From Lysobacter sp. Root916 (GTDB lineage: Bacteria > Pseudomonadota > Gammaproteobacteria > Xanthomonadales > Xanthomonadaceae), in contig NZ_LMJF01000015.1 in NCBI RefSeq assembly GCF_001429785.1, positions 66,767 to 130,766 on the forward strand: DNA of 64,000 nucleotides, read 5' to 3'. Both the position numbers and the translations under genes were made by a program. Positions 45,030-54,079 of this stretch are shown here, in pieces. The notes below the pieces were generated by a model that saw nothing but the letters and a program-made list of their open reading frames with translations, was not told the origin of the DNA and made no database searches. The number at the start of each line of letters is the position of its first letter. Within the stretch, counting starts at the first letter, position 1.

Positions 45030-45806
45030 ATGCGACTGGATCGCGCGAAGGCCCGAAGGATGGCGACGACCATCCTGCTGACGATCGCCGCATGCGCGGC
45101 ATGTACGACTTGCGCCATGGAGAAGAACGCAATGCTCGCAACCCAAGCGCGCCCGCGCGCACAAGACATCTTCGCCGACCCGGCGGTCGCGGTCCTGGCC
45201 GAAGCTGTCGCCGAGGGCGATACCGCGCGCATCCGCACGCTGGCGCCTGGCGCCGATCTGTCCGCGCGCGGCGACAAGCAGGTGACCCTGCTGCAGTGGG
45301 CGCTGCTCAATCAGCGCCTGGACAGCCTGAAGGCGCTGTTGGACGCGGGCGCGGATCCCAAGCAGCCCGGCGTGGACGGCGACACCGTGGTGCACATGGC
45401 CGCGGCCGCCAACGATGCGTCCTATCTGACCGAGCTGCTCGCGCGCGGCGTCGATGCGAACGTGCGCAATCCCGAATCCGGCGCCGGCCCGCTGCGCTCG
45501 GCGCTGATGGGCGAGCGCGAGGTCCAGTTCCGCGCGCTGGTGGCCGCAGGCGCGGATCCGAACCTGGCCGACCGCGTTGGCAATACGCCGTTGCATATCG
45601 CCGGCCAGATCAACGATCCCGAGCGCGCGCTCGATCTGCTCCAGGCCGGTGCCGACGCGAACGCGCGCAACGCCCAGGGACAGACGTTCCAGCGCTATCT
45701 GTTCATGACCCGCGCCTCGCTGTTGAACGCGCCCACGCGCAAGCAGCGCGAGGCGGTCGAGGCCTGGCTGAGCGCGCATGGCATTGCATTGGAAGGCGCG
45801 CGCTGA
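45030..45806 (+). CDS. Ankyrin-repeat lipoprotein, candidate immunity protein of the adjacent lipase
   Basis: 258 residues from ATG 45030, with AGAGGTG just upstream; GTG 45000 and ATG 45060 are in frame. The N-terminal segment MATTILLTIAACAACTTC contains a lipobox-like IAAC, so a periplasm-facing lipoprotein is likely. Four to five ankyrin repeats follow (LLQWALLNQRLDSLKALLDAGADPK, TVVHMAAAANDASYLTELLARGVDAN, NTPLHIAGQINDPERALDLLQAGADAN in part). Ankyrin proteins are known partners or inhibitors of secreted lipases. It lies 77 bases upstream of a lipase with the T4SS effector domain, which suggests a cognate immunity role (inference). Codon use is typical of the genome. Confidence 0.82.
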   Translation: MRLDRAKARRMATTILLTIAACAACTTCAMEKNAMLATQARPRAQDIFADPAVAVLAEAVAEGDTARIRTLAPGADLSARGDKQVTLLQWALLNQRLDSLKALLDAGADPKQPGVDGDTVVHMAAAANDASYLTELLARGVDANVRNPESGAGPLRSALMGEREVQFRALVAAGADPNLADRVGNTPLHIAGQINDPERALDLLQAGADANARNAQGQTFQRYLFMTRASLLNAPTRKQREAVEAWLSAHGIALEGAR

Positions 45807-45883
45807 GCGCGTGAGAGCAGGACAGGGCGTCGGCCGACCGCGGCCGGCCATATCCGGGGTGAGGGGTTAGGGGAGCGTCAAGG

Positions 45884-47080
45884 ATGAATGCACAGATCGA
45901 TCCGGACCGCGTGCGCGGACAGGCCCAGCGGCCTTCGTTCGCCGATGAGGTGCGCGGGCAGGGCGCGCTGCCGGTGGACATGACCCTGGCCAAGCTGATG
46001 CGCGACGTCTACGACTACGACCGCAGCGGCGGCCAGGAAGGCGTGGGCCCGTGGAAGCCGCTGGGCGAGGACGAGCTGCGCAAGGTCGGCATCGATCCGA
46101 CCCTGCTGAAGAACCAGAGCAGCGGTTTCCTGGCGGTGGTCTACGGCGACGGCCAGGGCCGCCATGTACTGGCCTACAGCGGCACCGACGAGGCCAAGGA
46201 CTGGCTGACCAACTTCGGCCAGGGCCTGGGCTTCGAGACTTCGCAGTACAACCAGGCAATGGCGCTCGCGCGCCAGGCCAAGGTCGCCTTCGGCCAGGAC
46301 ATGGTGATCACCGGTCACTCGCTGGGCGGAGGCCTCGCCGCCGCCGCGGCCGTGGCCACCGACACCCCGGCGGTGACCTTCAACGCCTCGGGCGTGCACG
46401 ACAAGACCTTGGAGCGCGTGGGCCTGGACCCGGACGCGGTCAAGCGCGAAGCTGGGCAGGGGCTGATCCGCCGTTACGCGGTGGACAACGAAATCCTGAC
46501 CGAGCTGCAGGAGAACAAGCCGATCATCCGCCACCTGATGCCGGACGCGCTCGGTCACAAGATCGAGTTGCCCGATCCGGATCCGCTGAGTTTCTGGCAG
46601 AAGCTCAACCCGGTGAAGTCGATCAAGCACGGCGTCGAGATGCACTACATCGACTCGGTGATCGAGGCCCAGGAGAAGGTGTTCGGCAAGGATTTCGAAA
46701 CCCGCAACGCGCGCATGAACGATCCCGCGCATCCGGCCAATCCGCTGTATCGCCAGTCCTACGACGGCGTGCAGGGCCATGCCGCGGCGCGCGGCCTCAA
46801 CGGCGCGCAGACCGAGCAGCTGGCCGGGGCGTTGGCGCTGGAAGCCCAGCGCGGCGGCCTCAACCGCATCGACCAGGTGGTGTTCGGCGAGGACGGCCGG
46901 CGCGCATTCGCGGTCGAGGGCCAGCGCCCCGAATCGCAGCGGGTCGCCCATGTCGACGTCGCCAGCGGGCGCGAACAGCCGCTGGCCCAGAGCAGCGAGC
47001 AGTCCCTGCAGCTGGCGCAGCGCACGGCCGCGGCCGCGCCGGCCCTGGAACCCCAGCTCAGCGCCGCCCGCGGCCGCTGA
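45884..47080 (+). CDS. Putative type IV secretion killing effector: lipase with C-terminal XVIPCD
   Basis: 398 residues from ATG 45884, with GGGGAG upstream. The N-terminal part is an alpha/beta-hydrolase of the lipase-3/DUF2974 kind: HVLAYSGTDEAKDWLTNF and the nucleophile elbow VITGHSLGGGLA (Ser146); D201 (YAVDNEI) and H254 (EMHYIDSV) are candidate triad members. Residues about 277-398 match the XVIPCD: MNDPAHPANPLYRQ, LNRIDQVVFGEDGRRAFAVEG, then a Gln-rich tail (EQPLAQSSEQSLQLAQRT). This domain directs effectors to VirD4 of Xanthomonadales T4SSs that kill rival bacteria. There is no signal peptide, as expected. The upstream ankyrin lipoprotein is the likely immunity partner. Confidence 0.88.
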   Translation: MNAQIDPDRVRGQAQRPSFADEVRGQGALPVDMTLAKLMRDVYDYDRSGGQEGVGPWKPLGEDELRKVGIDPTLLKNQSSGFLAVVYGDGQGRHVLAYSGTDEAKDWLTNFGQGLGFETSQYNQAMALARQAKVAFGQDMVITGHSLGGGLAAAAAVATDTPAVTFNASGVHDKTLERVGLDPDAVKREAGQGLIRRYAVDNEILTELQENKPIIRHLMPDALGHKIELPDPDPLSFWQKLNPVKSIKHGVEMHYIDSVIEAQEKVFGKDFETRNARMNDPAHPANPLYRQSYDGVQGHAAARGLNGAQTEQLAGALALEAQRGGLNRIDQVVFGEDGRRAFAVEGQRPESQRVAHVDVASGREQPLAQSSEQSLQLAQRTAAAAPALEPQLSAARGR

Positions 47081-47126
47081 GCCCGCGCCCGGGCGGCTCT
47101 CGCCCGGCGCCGACTAAACCGCTGAT

Positions 47127-47155
47127 TTGCATCGGAATCCGCGGGTCTGCATAAT
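47127..47155 (+). promoter_or_regulatory. Candidate sigma-70 promoter of rpmI-rplT
   Basis: TTGCAT (47127-47132) and CATAAT (47150-47155) are separated by exactly 17 bases, a good consensus match. It lies between the lipase gene and rpmI and would restore expression of rpmI-rplT-pheST after the insertion that separates them from infC. Confidence 0.6.
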
Positions 47156-47310
47156 GTGCGGCCCGGTTCGCCGGGTTTGTTGTGCGCACTACCCAGGACC
47201 TGTTGCTGATCTCGTTTCAGATCAATGACTTACAAGCCGGCAAGGGCAGGACGGAAAGAGTGGCCATGCCACCGCCCAGGCCAGTGACATAACTCCGAAA
47301 GGACATCGCA
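47156..47310 (+). promoter_or_regulatory. Structured leader of rpmI-rplT
   Basis: Two hairpins precede rpmI: CCCGG-TTCG-CCGGG at 47162-47175 (UUCG tetraloop, then TTTGTT) and TGATCT-CGTTTC-AGATCA at 47207-47224. The first resembles a weak terminator or attenuator. In other bacteria L20 regulates rpmI-rplT through an RNA leader; these elements are candidates, but no known L20 leader consensus was matched by eye. Ribosome site GAAAGGA lies at about 47297-47303. Confidence 0.45.
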
Positions 47311-47508
47311 ATGCCCAAGATCAAGACCAATCGGGCGGCAGCCAAGCGCTTCCGGAAGACCGCTTCCGGCAAGTTCAAGTGCGGCCACGCCAACAAGAGC
47401 CACATCCTCACCAAGAAGGCCACCAAGCGGAAGCGCAACCTGCGGCAGACGAACCATGTTCGTCCCGAGGACGCGGGCCGTCTGGTTCGCATGCTGCCGT
47501 ATCTCTGA
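47311..47508 (+). CDS. rpmI: 50S ribosomal protein L35
   Basis: 65 residues, fully typical of L35: [23 protein letters not shown], then [16 protein letters not shown] and the C-terminal MLPYL. Very basic, as expected. The ribosome site GAAAGGA precedes it, and rplT follows after 13 bases. Confidence 0.98.
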   Translation: MPKIKTNRAAAKRFRKTASGKFKCGHANKSHILTKKATKRKRNLRQTNHVRPEDAGRLVRMLPYL

Positions 47509-47521
47509 GGAGGACTGAACA

Positions 47522-47881
47522 ATGGCACGAGTTAAGCGTGGTGTTACGGCGCGCCGCCGTCACAAGAAAATCCTGAAGCAGGCCAAGGGCTACTATCACG
47601 CCCGCCGCAAAGTCTTCCGCGTCGCCAAGCAGGCGGTCACGAAGGCGCTGCAGTACGCCTACATCGGTCGTAAGCAGAAGAAGCGCAATTTCCGTTCGCT
47701 GTGGATCACCCGCATCAACGCGGCGGCCCGCATCAACGGCCTGAGCTACAGCCGTTTCATGAACGGCCTGCTCAAGTCCGGCATCACCCTGGACCGCAAG
47801 GTGCTGGCGGACATCGCCGTGCACGATGCGACGGGTTTTGCGGCGCTGGCTGAAAAGGCGAAGAGCGCGCTCGCGGCGTAA
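47522..47881 (+). CDS. rplT: 50S ribosomal protein L20
   Basis: 119 residues. The N-terminal basic region [20 protein letters not shown] and the conserved [38 protein letters not shown] and SRFMNGL segments identify L20, an early assembly protein of the large subunit. A GAGGAGG-like ribosome site (TGAGGAGGAC at 47507-47516) overlaps the rpmI stop, suggesting coupling. A hairpin lies between it and pheS. Confidence 0.98.
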   Translation: MARVKRGVTARRRHKKILKQAKGYYHARRKVFRVAKQAVTKALQYAYIGRKQKKRNFRSLWITRINAAARINGLSYSRFMNGLLKSGITLDRKVLADIAVHDATGFAALAEKAKSALAA

Positions 47882-47948
47882 CCTGTTTCCATCCCCGTCC
47901 CGAGCCACGTGCCCCGCACTGGTTCGGTGCGAGGGACAACGTGGTTAA

Positions 47949-49049
<1,101 letters not shown>

Positions 49050-49054
49050 GGAAC

Positions 49055-49135
49055 GGGATTCGTGATTCGGGATTCGAGATTCGCAAAAGCGATCCGGCCC
49101 GCTCTACGAATCCCTAATCCCGAATCCCTAATCCC
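49055..49135. repeat. Family C inverted repeat between pheS and pheT
   Basis: Copies of GGGATTCG-type units form a left arm at 49055-49083 and a complementary right arm at 49107-49135 (ending CGAATCCCTAATCCC). The whole can fold into a stem of over 20 bp with mismatches. It fills almost the whole 95-base gap inside the pheST operon. Related elements occur at 52228-52311 and 62591-62683. Confidence 0.85.
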
Positions 49136-49144
49136 GGAATTTCA

Positions 49145-51550
49145 ATGAAATTCAGCGAAAACTGGCTGCGCCAGCACGTGCCGACCGACGCCAGCCGCGA
49201 ACAGCTGGCGGCGACGCTGACCGCGATCGGCCTGGAAGTCGAGGAAGTGACCGCCCTGGGCGACGGCCTGGATGGTGTGATCGTGGCGCGTATCGTCAGC
49301 GCGCAGAAGCATCCCGAGGCCGACCGCCTGCAGGTATGCCAGGTCGAGATCGGCGAAGGCGCCACGGTCCAGATCGTGTGCGGCGCGCCGAATGCGCGCG
49401 CCGGACTGAAGGCGCCGTTGGCGACCGTCGGCGCGAACCTGCCCGGCGGCATCGCGATCAAGGCCGCCAAGCTGCGCGGTGTGGAATCCTTCGGCATGCT
49501 GTGCTCGGCCAAGGAACTGGGCGTGGATCCCGACGCCTCCGGCCTGCTTGAACTGCCGGCCGACGCGCCGGTGGGCGCGCCGCTGGCGCAGTACCTGGGC
49601 CTGCCCGACGCCAGCATCGAAATCAAACTGACCCCGAACCGCGCCGACTGCTTCAGCGTGCGCGGCATCGCCTACGACGTCGCCGCCGCCTGCGGTTCGC
49701 AAGTGGTGGCGTTCGACGCCACGCCGATGCCGGCCCTGATCGGCACCGAACTGGCGGTCGAACTGGACGCCGACGCCAAGGTGCCGCGCTTCGTCGGCCG
49801 CGTGATCGAAGGCGTGAACGCCGGCGCGGTCACACCGGTGTGGATGGTCGAGCGCCTGCGCCGCAGCGGCGTGCGCCCGATCAGCTTCCTGGTCGACGTG
49901 ACCCAGTACGTGATGCTGGAACTCGGCCAGCCCATGCACGCCTTCGACCGCGACACGCTGACCGAACCGGTCGTGGTGCGTCCCGCGCGCGCGGGCGAGG
50001 AAACCAAGCTGCTCGACGGCCGCACGGTCGCGCTGGATCCGGACTTCCTGGTGGTGTCCGACAGCCAGGGCGGTCGCGGCGCGCGCGCCGTCGCCCTGGG
50101 CGGCATCATGGGCGGCTACGACACCCGCGTCACCGACGCCACCCGCAACGTCTTCCTCGAGGCCGCGCACTGGATTCCGTCGGCGATCATCGGGCGCGGC
50201 CGCAAGCTGGGCCTGCACACCGACGCCGGCCACCGCTTCGAACGCGGCGTCGATCCGGAACTGCCGCGCCAGGCCGTGGAAGTCGCGACCCGTCTGATCG
50301 TCGAGACCGCCGGCGGCGCGCCCGGCCCAGTCACCGAGGCCGTGCTGCCGCAGCACCTGTCGCAGCCGCAGCCGGTGCACCTGCGCCGCGATCGTCTGGC
50401 GCGCGTGCTCGGCCTGCGTATCGCCGATAGCGAAGTCGAACGCATCCTCACGGCACTGGGCCTGGCGGTGACCGCCGCCGCCGACGGCTGGAGCGTGACC
50501 GCGCCCAGCCGCCGCTTCGACATCGCGATCGAAGAGGACCTGATCGAAGAGATCGCGCGCATCCACGGCTACGACGCCATCCCGACCACGCTGCCGGGCG
50601 GCAACACGCGTCTGATCGCGCCCAGCGAAACCCGCGTCGAGGCCGGTGTGCTGCGCCGCCAGCTGGCCGCGCGCGACTACCTGGAAACGGTCAACTACGC
50701 CTTCGTCGACGCCGACCTGCTCGCGACCTGGCAGCTAGTCGAGGGCGCGGTGGCGTTGGCCAATCCGCTCAGCGCCGAACTCGGGGTGATGCGCACCGGC
50801 CTGCTGCCGGGCCTGGTCGCCGCCCTGGGCCGCAACGCCGCGCGTCAGCAGTCGCGCCTGCGTCTGTTCGAACTCGGCAACGTGTTCGCCGCACGCGCCG
50901 GCGAGGCGCCGCTGGAGATCCAGCGCATCGCCGCGGCCGCCTGCGGCGACGCCGGCCCGGAGCAGTGGAACGGCAAGGGCCGCGCGGTCGGCTTCCACGA
51001 CCTCAAGGGCGACCTCGAAAGTCTGGCCGCTCTGGCCGGCGCCCGTCTGGAATACCGGCCCTCGCAGCCGGCCTGGGCCCACCCGGGCCGCTCGGCCGAC
51101 GTCTACCGGGCCGATGAGACCGGCCAGGCCCAGCGCCTGGGCTGGATCGGCCAACTGCACCCGCGCCTGCAGCGGGCCCTCGACCTGGACGTCGAGGTGG
51201 TCGCGTTCGAGCTGGATTTGGCACCGCTGTCGCAGCGCGCCGTGCCGCGCGCCGGCACCCTGTCCCGGTATCCGTCCGTCCGCCGCGATCTCGCGTTCGT
51301 CGTCGCCGAGGACGTCGCCTGGGCGGCGATTTCGGCCTCCGTTCAGGCGGCCGCGGGCCCGTCCCTGCGCGATCTGGTGCTGTTCGACCGCTACCAGGGC
51401 AAGGGGGTGGAAAACGGATTCAAGAGTCTCGCTATGGGCTTGATTCTGCAGGATGAATCACGCACCCTGACTGACCGCGATGTAGAGGAAGTGGTGGCTG
51501 CGGTGATGGCGGCGATCGAGCGCGAACACGGCGCCAAGATCCGCGCCTGA
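49145..51550 (+). CDS. pheT: Phenylalanine--tRNA ligase beta subunit
   Basis: 801 residues, the usual length. The N-terminal tRNA-binding domain (EMAP-like, about 40-150; [24 protein letters not shown] in part) is followed by the B3/B4 editing domain ([26 protein letters not shown] in part), the B5 domain near 400-475, the inactive catalytic-like core ([13 protein letters not shown]) and the C-terminal FDX-ACB anticodon domain from about 705 ([21 protein letters not shown]). Near the end is the family segment [18 protein letters not shown]. It partners PheS. ihfA follows after 34 bases, as in enterobacteria and xanthomonads. Confidence 0.98.
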   Translation: MKFSENWLRQHVPTDASREQLAATLTAIGLEVEEVTALGDGLDGVIVARIVSAQKHPEADRLQVCQVEIGEGATVQIVCGAPNARAGLKAPLATVGANLPGGIAIKAAKLRGVESFGMLCSAKELGVDPDASGLLELPADAPVGAPLAQYLGLPDASIEIKLTPNRADCFSVRGIAYDVAAACGSQVVAFDATPMPALIGTELAVELDADAKVPRFVGRVIEGVNAGAVTPVWMVERLRRSGVRPISFLVDVTQYVMLELGQPMHAFDRDTLTEPVVVRPARAGEETKLLDGRTVALDPDFLVVSDSQGGRGARAVALGGIMGGYDTRVTDATRNVFLEAAHWIPSAIIGRGRKLGLHTDAGHRFERGVDPELPRQAVEVATRLIVETAGGAPGPVTEAVLPQHLSQPQPVHLRRDRLARVLGLRIADSEVERILTALGLAVTAAADGWSVTAPSRRFDIAIEEDLIEEIARIHGYDAIPTTLPGGNTRLIAPSETRVEAGVLRRQLAARDYLETVNYAFVDADLLATWQLVEGAVALANPLSAELGVMRTGLLPGLVAALGRNAARQQSRLRLFELGNVFAARAGEAPLEIQRIAAAACGDAGPEQWNGKGRAVGFHDLKGDLESLAALAGARLEYRPSQPAWAHPGRSADVYRADETGQAQRLGWIGQLHPRLQRALDLDVEVVAFELDLAPLSQRAVPRAGTLSRYPSVRRDLAFVVAEDVAWAAISASVQAAAGPSLRDLVLFDRYQGKGVENGFKSLAMGLILQDESRTLTDRDVEEVVAAVMAAIEREHGAKIRA

Positions 51551-51584
51551 GGCGCGCATCGCGGGTTCAAACAGGGGAAACGAT

Positions 51585-51884
51585 GTGGCATTGACCAAGG
51601 CGGAAATGGCGGAGCGGCTGTTCGACGAAGTCGGACTTAACAAACGCGAAGCCAAGGAATTCGTCGACGCGTTCTTCGACGCGTTGCGCGAGGCGTTGGA
51701 GCACGGCCGACAGGTCAAGCTGTCGGGCTTCGGCAATTTCGATCTGCGCCGCAAGAACCAGCGGCCGGGGCGTAATCCGAAGACCGGCGAGGAAATTCCG
51801 ATTTCGGCGCGGACGGTGGTGACCTTCCGTCCGGGACAGAAGCTCAAGGAGCGGGTGGAGGCCTATGCTGGATCCGGGCAGTAA
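51585..51884 (+). CDS. ihfA: Integration host factor subunit alpha
   Basis: 99 residues from GTG 51585, giving [20 protein letters not shown]; an ATG two bases earlier is out of frame and stops at once. AGGGGAAA is placed correctly upstream. IHF-alpha with IHF-beta binds and sharply bends DNA. The DNA-binding arm is complete: [42 protein letters not shown]. The intercalating Pro is in RPGRNP. Position after pheT is the usual one. It overlaps the MerR gene by 20 bases. Confidence 0.97.
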   Translation: MALTKAEMAERLFDEVGLNKREAKEFVDAFFDALREALEHGRQVKLSGFGNFDLRRKNQRPGRNPKTGEEIPISARTVVTFRPGQKLKERVEAYAGSGQ

Positions 51885-52221
51885 TCGCGAACTTCCGCCG
51901 ATTCCGGCGAAGCGCTACTTCACCATCGGTGAGGTCAGCGAGCTGTGCGACGTCAAACCGCATGTGCTGCGTTACTGGGAAACCGAGTTCCCGACCCTCA
52001 ACCCGGTCAAGCGCCGCGGCAACCGTCGTTACTACCAGCGCCACGAGGTGCTGATGGTGCGACAGATCCGCGGCCTGCTGTACGAACAGGGCTACACCAT
52101 CGGCGGCGCGCGCCTGCGCCTGGAAGGCGAGGCCGCCAAGGACGAGTCGGCGCTGAGCTCGCAGATCATCCGCCAGGTGCGGATGGAGCTGGAAGAAGTG
52201 CTGCAGCTGCTGCGGCGCTGA
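51865..52221 (+). CDS. MerR family transcriptional regulator
   Basis: 118 residues. The N-terminal helix-turn-helix and wing are typical: [46 protein letters not shown]. The rest is a short dimerisation helix ending in [10 protein letters not shown]; there is no effector domain. A MerR-like gene directly after ihfA is conserved in gammaproteobacteria, but its targets are unknown. Its start lies 20 bases inside ihfA, so translation is probably coupled. Confidence 0.93.
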   Translation: MLDPGSNRELPPIPAKRYFTIGEVSELCDVKPHVLRYWETEFPTLNPVKRRGNRRYYQRHEVLMVRQIRGLLYEQGYTIGGARLRLEGEAAKDESALSSQIIRQVRMELEEVLQLLRR

Positions 52222-52227
52222 AAGGCC

Positions 52228-52311
52228 GGGATTCGAGATTTGGGATGGGGGATTCGTCGAAAGCGCCGGCCTTCTCGCTCGACGAATCCCCCATCCCGTA
52301 TCCCGAATCCC
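52228..52311. repeat. Family C inverted repeat upstream of tRNA-Pro
   Basis: Left arm 52228-52260 and right arm 52279-52311 are complementary over most of their length (GATTCGTCGA pairs with TCGACGAATC at the centre side). It lies between the MerR gene and tRNA-Pro and may end the pheST-ihfA-merR transcript. Confidence 0.85.
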
Positions 52312-52367
52312 TGCCTTAAGGCTATACTTGCCGCCCGCTCGCAAGGGCGGGGACATCGAAACACGTT

Positions 52368-52444
52368 CGGGGCGTAGCGCAGCCTGGTAGCGCATCTGCC
52401 TGGGGGGCAGAGGGTCGTCGGTTCAAATCCGGCCGTCCCGACCA
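52368..52444 (+). tRNA. tRNA-Pro (GGG anticodon)
   Basis: 77 bases. The acceptor stem CGGGGCG pairs with CGTCCCG (one G-T pair); the discriminator is A and CCA is encoded. The anticodon loop CTGGGGG lies between stem halves TCTGC and GCAGA, giving anticodon GGG. The T arm is GGTTCAAATCC. A -10-like TATACT lies at 52323-52328. A terminator follows. Confidence 0.97.
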
Positions 52445-52460
52445 TTCCGATGTCACCGCA

Positions 52461-52489
52461 ACGCCCGGCCCGCGCCGGGCGTTTTGCGT
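52461..52489 (+). terminator. Terminator after tRNA-Pro
   Basis: A 9-bp stem ACGCCCGGC (52461-52469) and GCCGGGCGT (52474-52482) with a four-base loop is followed by TTTGCGTTT. It also separates the tRNA from the convergent GumN-like gene. Confidence 0.88.
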
Positions 52490-52503
52490 TTCAGGGGCGC
52501 CGC

Positions 52504-53511
52504 TTACGGCGCCTCGATGGTGTAGCCGCGCGCCTGCAGCCGCGCCAGGTAGCCGTCGGGTTTGAACAGCTCAGCGACCGGCAGGCTGGCGAAGCTGACC
52601 CGGTTATTGAGCAGGGCGCGGTCGGCATTGGCCAGCCAGGCCTGGATCACGCGTTCGCGCAGGTCGCCGAAGCCCAGGCGCTGAGCCACGCCGGAGGCGG
52701 TGACCGCGCGCAGGCAGACTTCGTATTGATCGCCCTGCGGCAGCGCGCGCAGCGCTTCGATGTCGCCGATCGCCCAGGCGTTGGCGCGCGCGCGCATGGT
52801 CTCGATGTCGCCCTCGATCCGGCTCAGGGTCTTGGCGAAGCAGTCGGTGTCGCTGAGGGTGGTGTGGGCGAAGTCCTTGAGCACGGCCTTGGGGTCCTTG
52901 ATCTTCATTTCGATCTTGGACGGGGTGATCTTGACTTCGTGCTGCTTGGCGCTGCGCTCGACCATCGGCCAGACGATGCCCTTGAGCGACAGATCGGAGC
53001 GACGCATCGCCACTTCGTAAAGCTCCTGGGCGGCGAACACCGGGCGCCATTTCTCGACGCCGCGATCGCTGCCGATGTAGCGCGCCTTGAGCGGCAGCCA
53101 ACGCGCGTACAGGTCGGCGGGCACGACGTCGCGCAGGGTCTTGTCGTCGGGGTTGCGGCGCGCCTTCAGCGCCGAGGGGATCAGCAGCATGCTGCGGAAC
53201 ATGCCCAGATCGGTGCCGATCGACACCGACGGCGGCTCCAGCACTTCCTGCGATTGCGCGATCGTCGCTTCGACGTCGCGCGACAGCCATTGCATGTTCT
53301 TGGGCACCGGGCTCAAGGTGCCGAGGATCCACAGCACGTGTTCGCCGCGGCTGACCTTCCACATGCCCGGGCCCGGCTGCACGCCGGAGACCACGACGGT
53401 GTCGATGTCGCGAATGGTTTCCTGCGCCGGCGCCAGCGGCGGCGTTTGCGCGTACGCGGGCGATGCGAGCGCGAGGGAGAGCGCGAGACAGGCGAGCAGG
53501 GCAGGGCGCAT
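52504..53511 (-). CDS. TraB/GumN family protein, exported
   Basis: 335 residues from ATG 53511, whose signal peptide is MRPALLACLALSLALASPAYA; the open frame extends further but without homology. The TraB/GumN pattern is visible: VSRGEHVLWILGTLSPVPKNM (the ancient GTxH-type first motif, here GTLS rather than GTIH), QSQEVLEPPSV and the C-terminal RNNRV-like ALLNNRVSFASLPVAEL. GumN lies beside xanthan genes in Xanthomonas, though the fold is that of a possible Tiki-like metalloprotease; the motif His appears to be absent here, so activity is doubtful. It is convergent with tRNA-Pro. Confidence 0.85.
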   Translation of the reverse strand: MRPALLACLALSLALASPAYAQTPPLAPAQETIRDIDTVVVSGVQPGPGMWKVSRGEHVLWILGTLSPVPKNMQWLSRDVEATIAQSQEVLEPPSVSIGTDLGMFRSMLLIPSALKARRNPDDKTLRDVVPADLYARWLPLKARYIGSDRGVEKWRPVFAAQELYEVAMRRSDLSLKGIVWPMVERSAKQHEVKITPSKIEMKIKDPKAVLKDFAHTTLSDTDCFAKTLSRIEGDIETMRARANAWAIGDIEALRALPQGDQYEVCLRAVTASGVAQRLGFGDLRERVIQAWLANADRALLNNRVSFASLPVAELFKPDGYLARLQARGYTIEAP

Positions 53512-53635
53512 CCGTTGCGTTTCCGTGGTGGGGGATCGAGCCCGGAGCCTGCCAGATTCGCGCGACGCGGCGCAGTGCGGATCGGTGGCTGCGCGGCCTG
53601 CCGTGCGGAATCCGTTCAGGCGGACGCGGCCACAG

Positions 53636-53665
53636 TTGCTAATGAGAACCATTAGCAAATAGACT
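53636..53665 (+). promoter_or_regulatory. Fur-box-like operator over a candidate promoter
   Basis: The sequence GCTAATGAGAACCATTAGC (53638-53656) is a perfect 7-bp inverted repeat around five bases and resembles the Fur consensus. It overlaps a possible promoter: -35-like TTGCTA at 53636-53641 and -10-like TAGACT at 53660-53665, 18 bases apart. The cassette downstream belongs to families linked to iron uptake, which supports Fur control. Confidence 0.72.
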
Positions 53666-53733
53666 GCGACTCCAGTCCAAGGCATGTGCGAGCGACCCGC
53701 ACGCGTCGTGCCGCCACTCCAGCCCGCTGCCGC

Positions 53734-54069
53734 ATGAGCCCGACCTCGACCACCGCCGCGCCCGCGCGCAAAGCCAAGACCGTGCCGCTGCGCCATCGAA
53801 TCGAGGTGGGCGTGCGCGCGTTCGCGGCCGTCGTGGTGGGCTATCTGCTGGCCTATGGCTCGACCGCGTTCCTGACCGTGGTACTGCCGTTCTCGCGCAG
53901 CGATCGCGTGGTCGCCGCCAGCTTGCTGTGCTTCGCGGTCTGGTGCGCGGCGGCGATGTACGCGTTCGCGGCCAAGAGCGCGGCGCGCGCAGTGCTCGCG
54001 CCGCTGTTGCTCGCGCTCGCCTTGTACGGCGTGGCCCTGGCCTTCCCCGAATTCGCCGCCCGGCCGTGA
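53734..54069 (+). CDS. DUF3649 domain-containing membrane protein
   Basis: 111 residues from ATG 53734, which lies 70 bases after the Fur-like box. Three hydrophobic helices are visible (FAAVVVGYLLAYGSTAFLTVV, VVAASLLCFAVWCAAAMYAF, LAPLLLALALYGVALAFP), with the arrangement R...HRIEVGVRAFAA typical of DUF3649. The family is annotated as iron-transporter related mainly because it sits beside PepSY-TM and DUF3325 genes behind Fur boxes. It starts the three-gene cassette; ten bases separate it from the next gene. Confidence 0.82.
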   Translation: MSPTSTTAAPARKAKTVPLRHRIEVGVRAFAAVVVGYLLAYGSTAFLTVVLPFSRSDRVVAASLLCFAVWCAAAMYAFAAKSAARAVLAPLLLALALYGVALAFPEFAARP

Positions 54070-54079
54070 GCGCGCAGGC

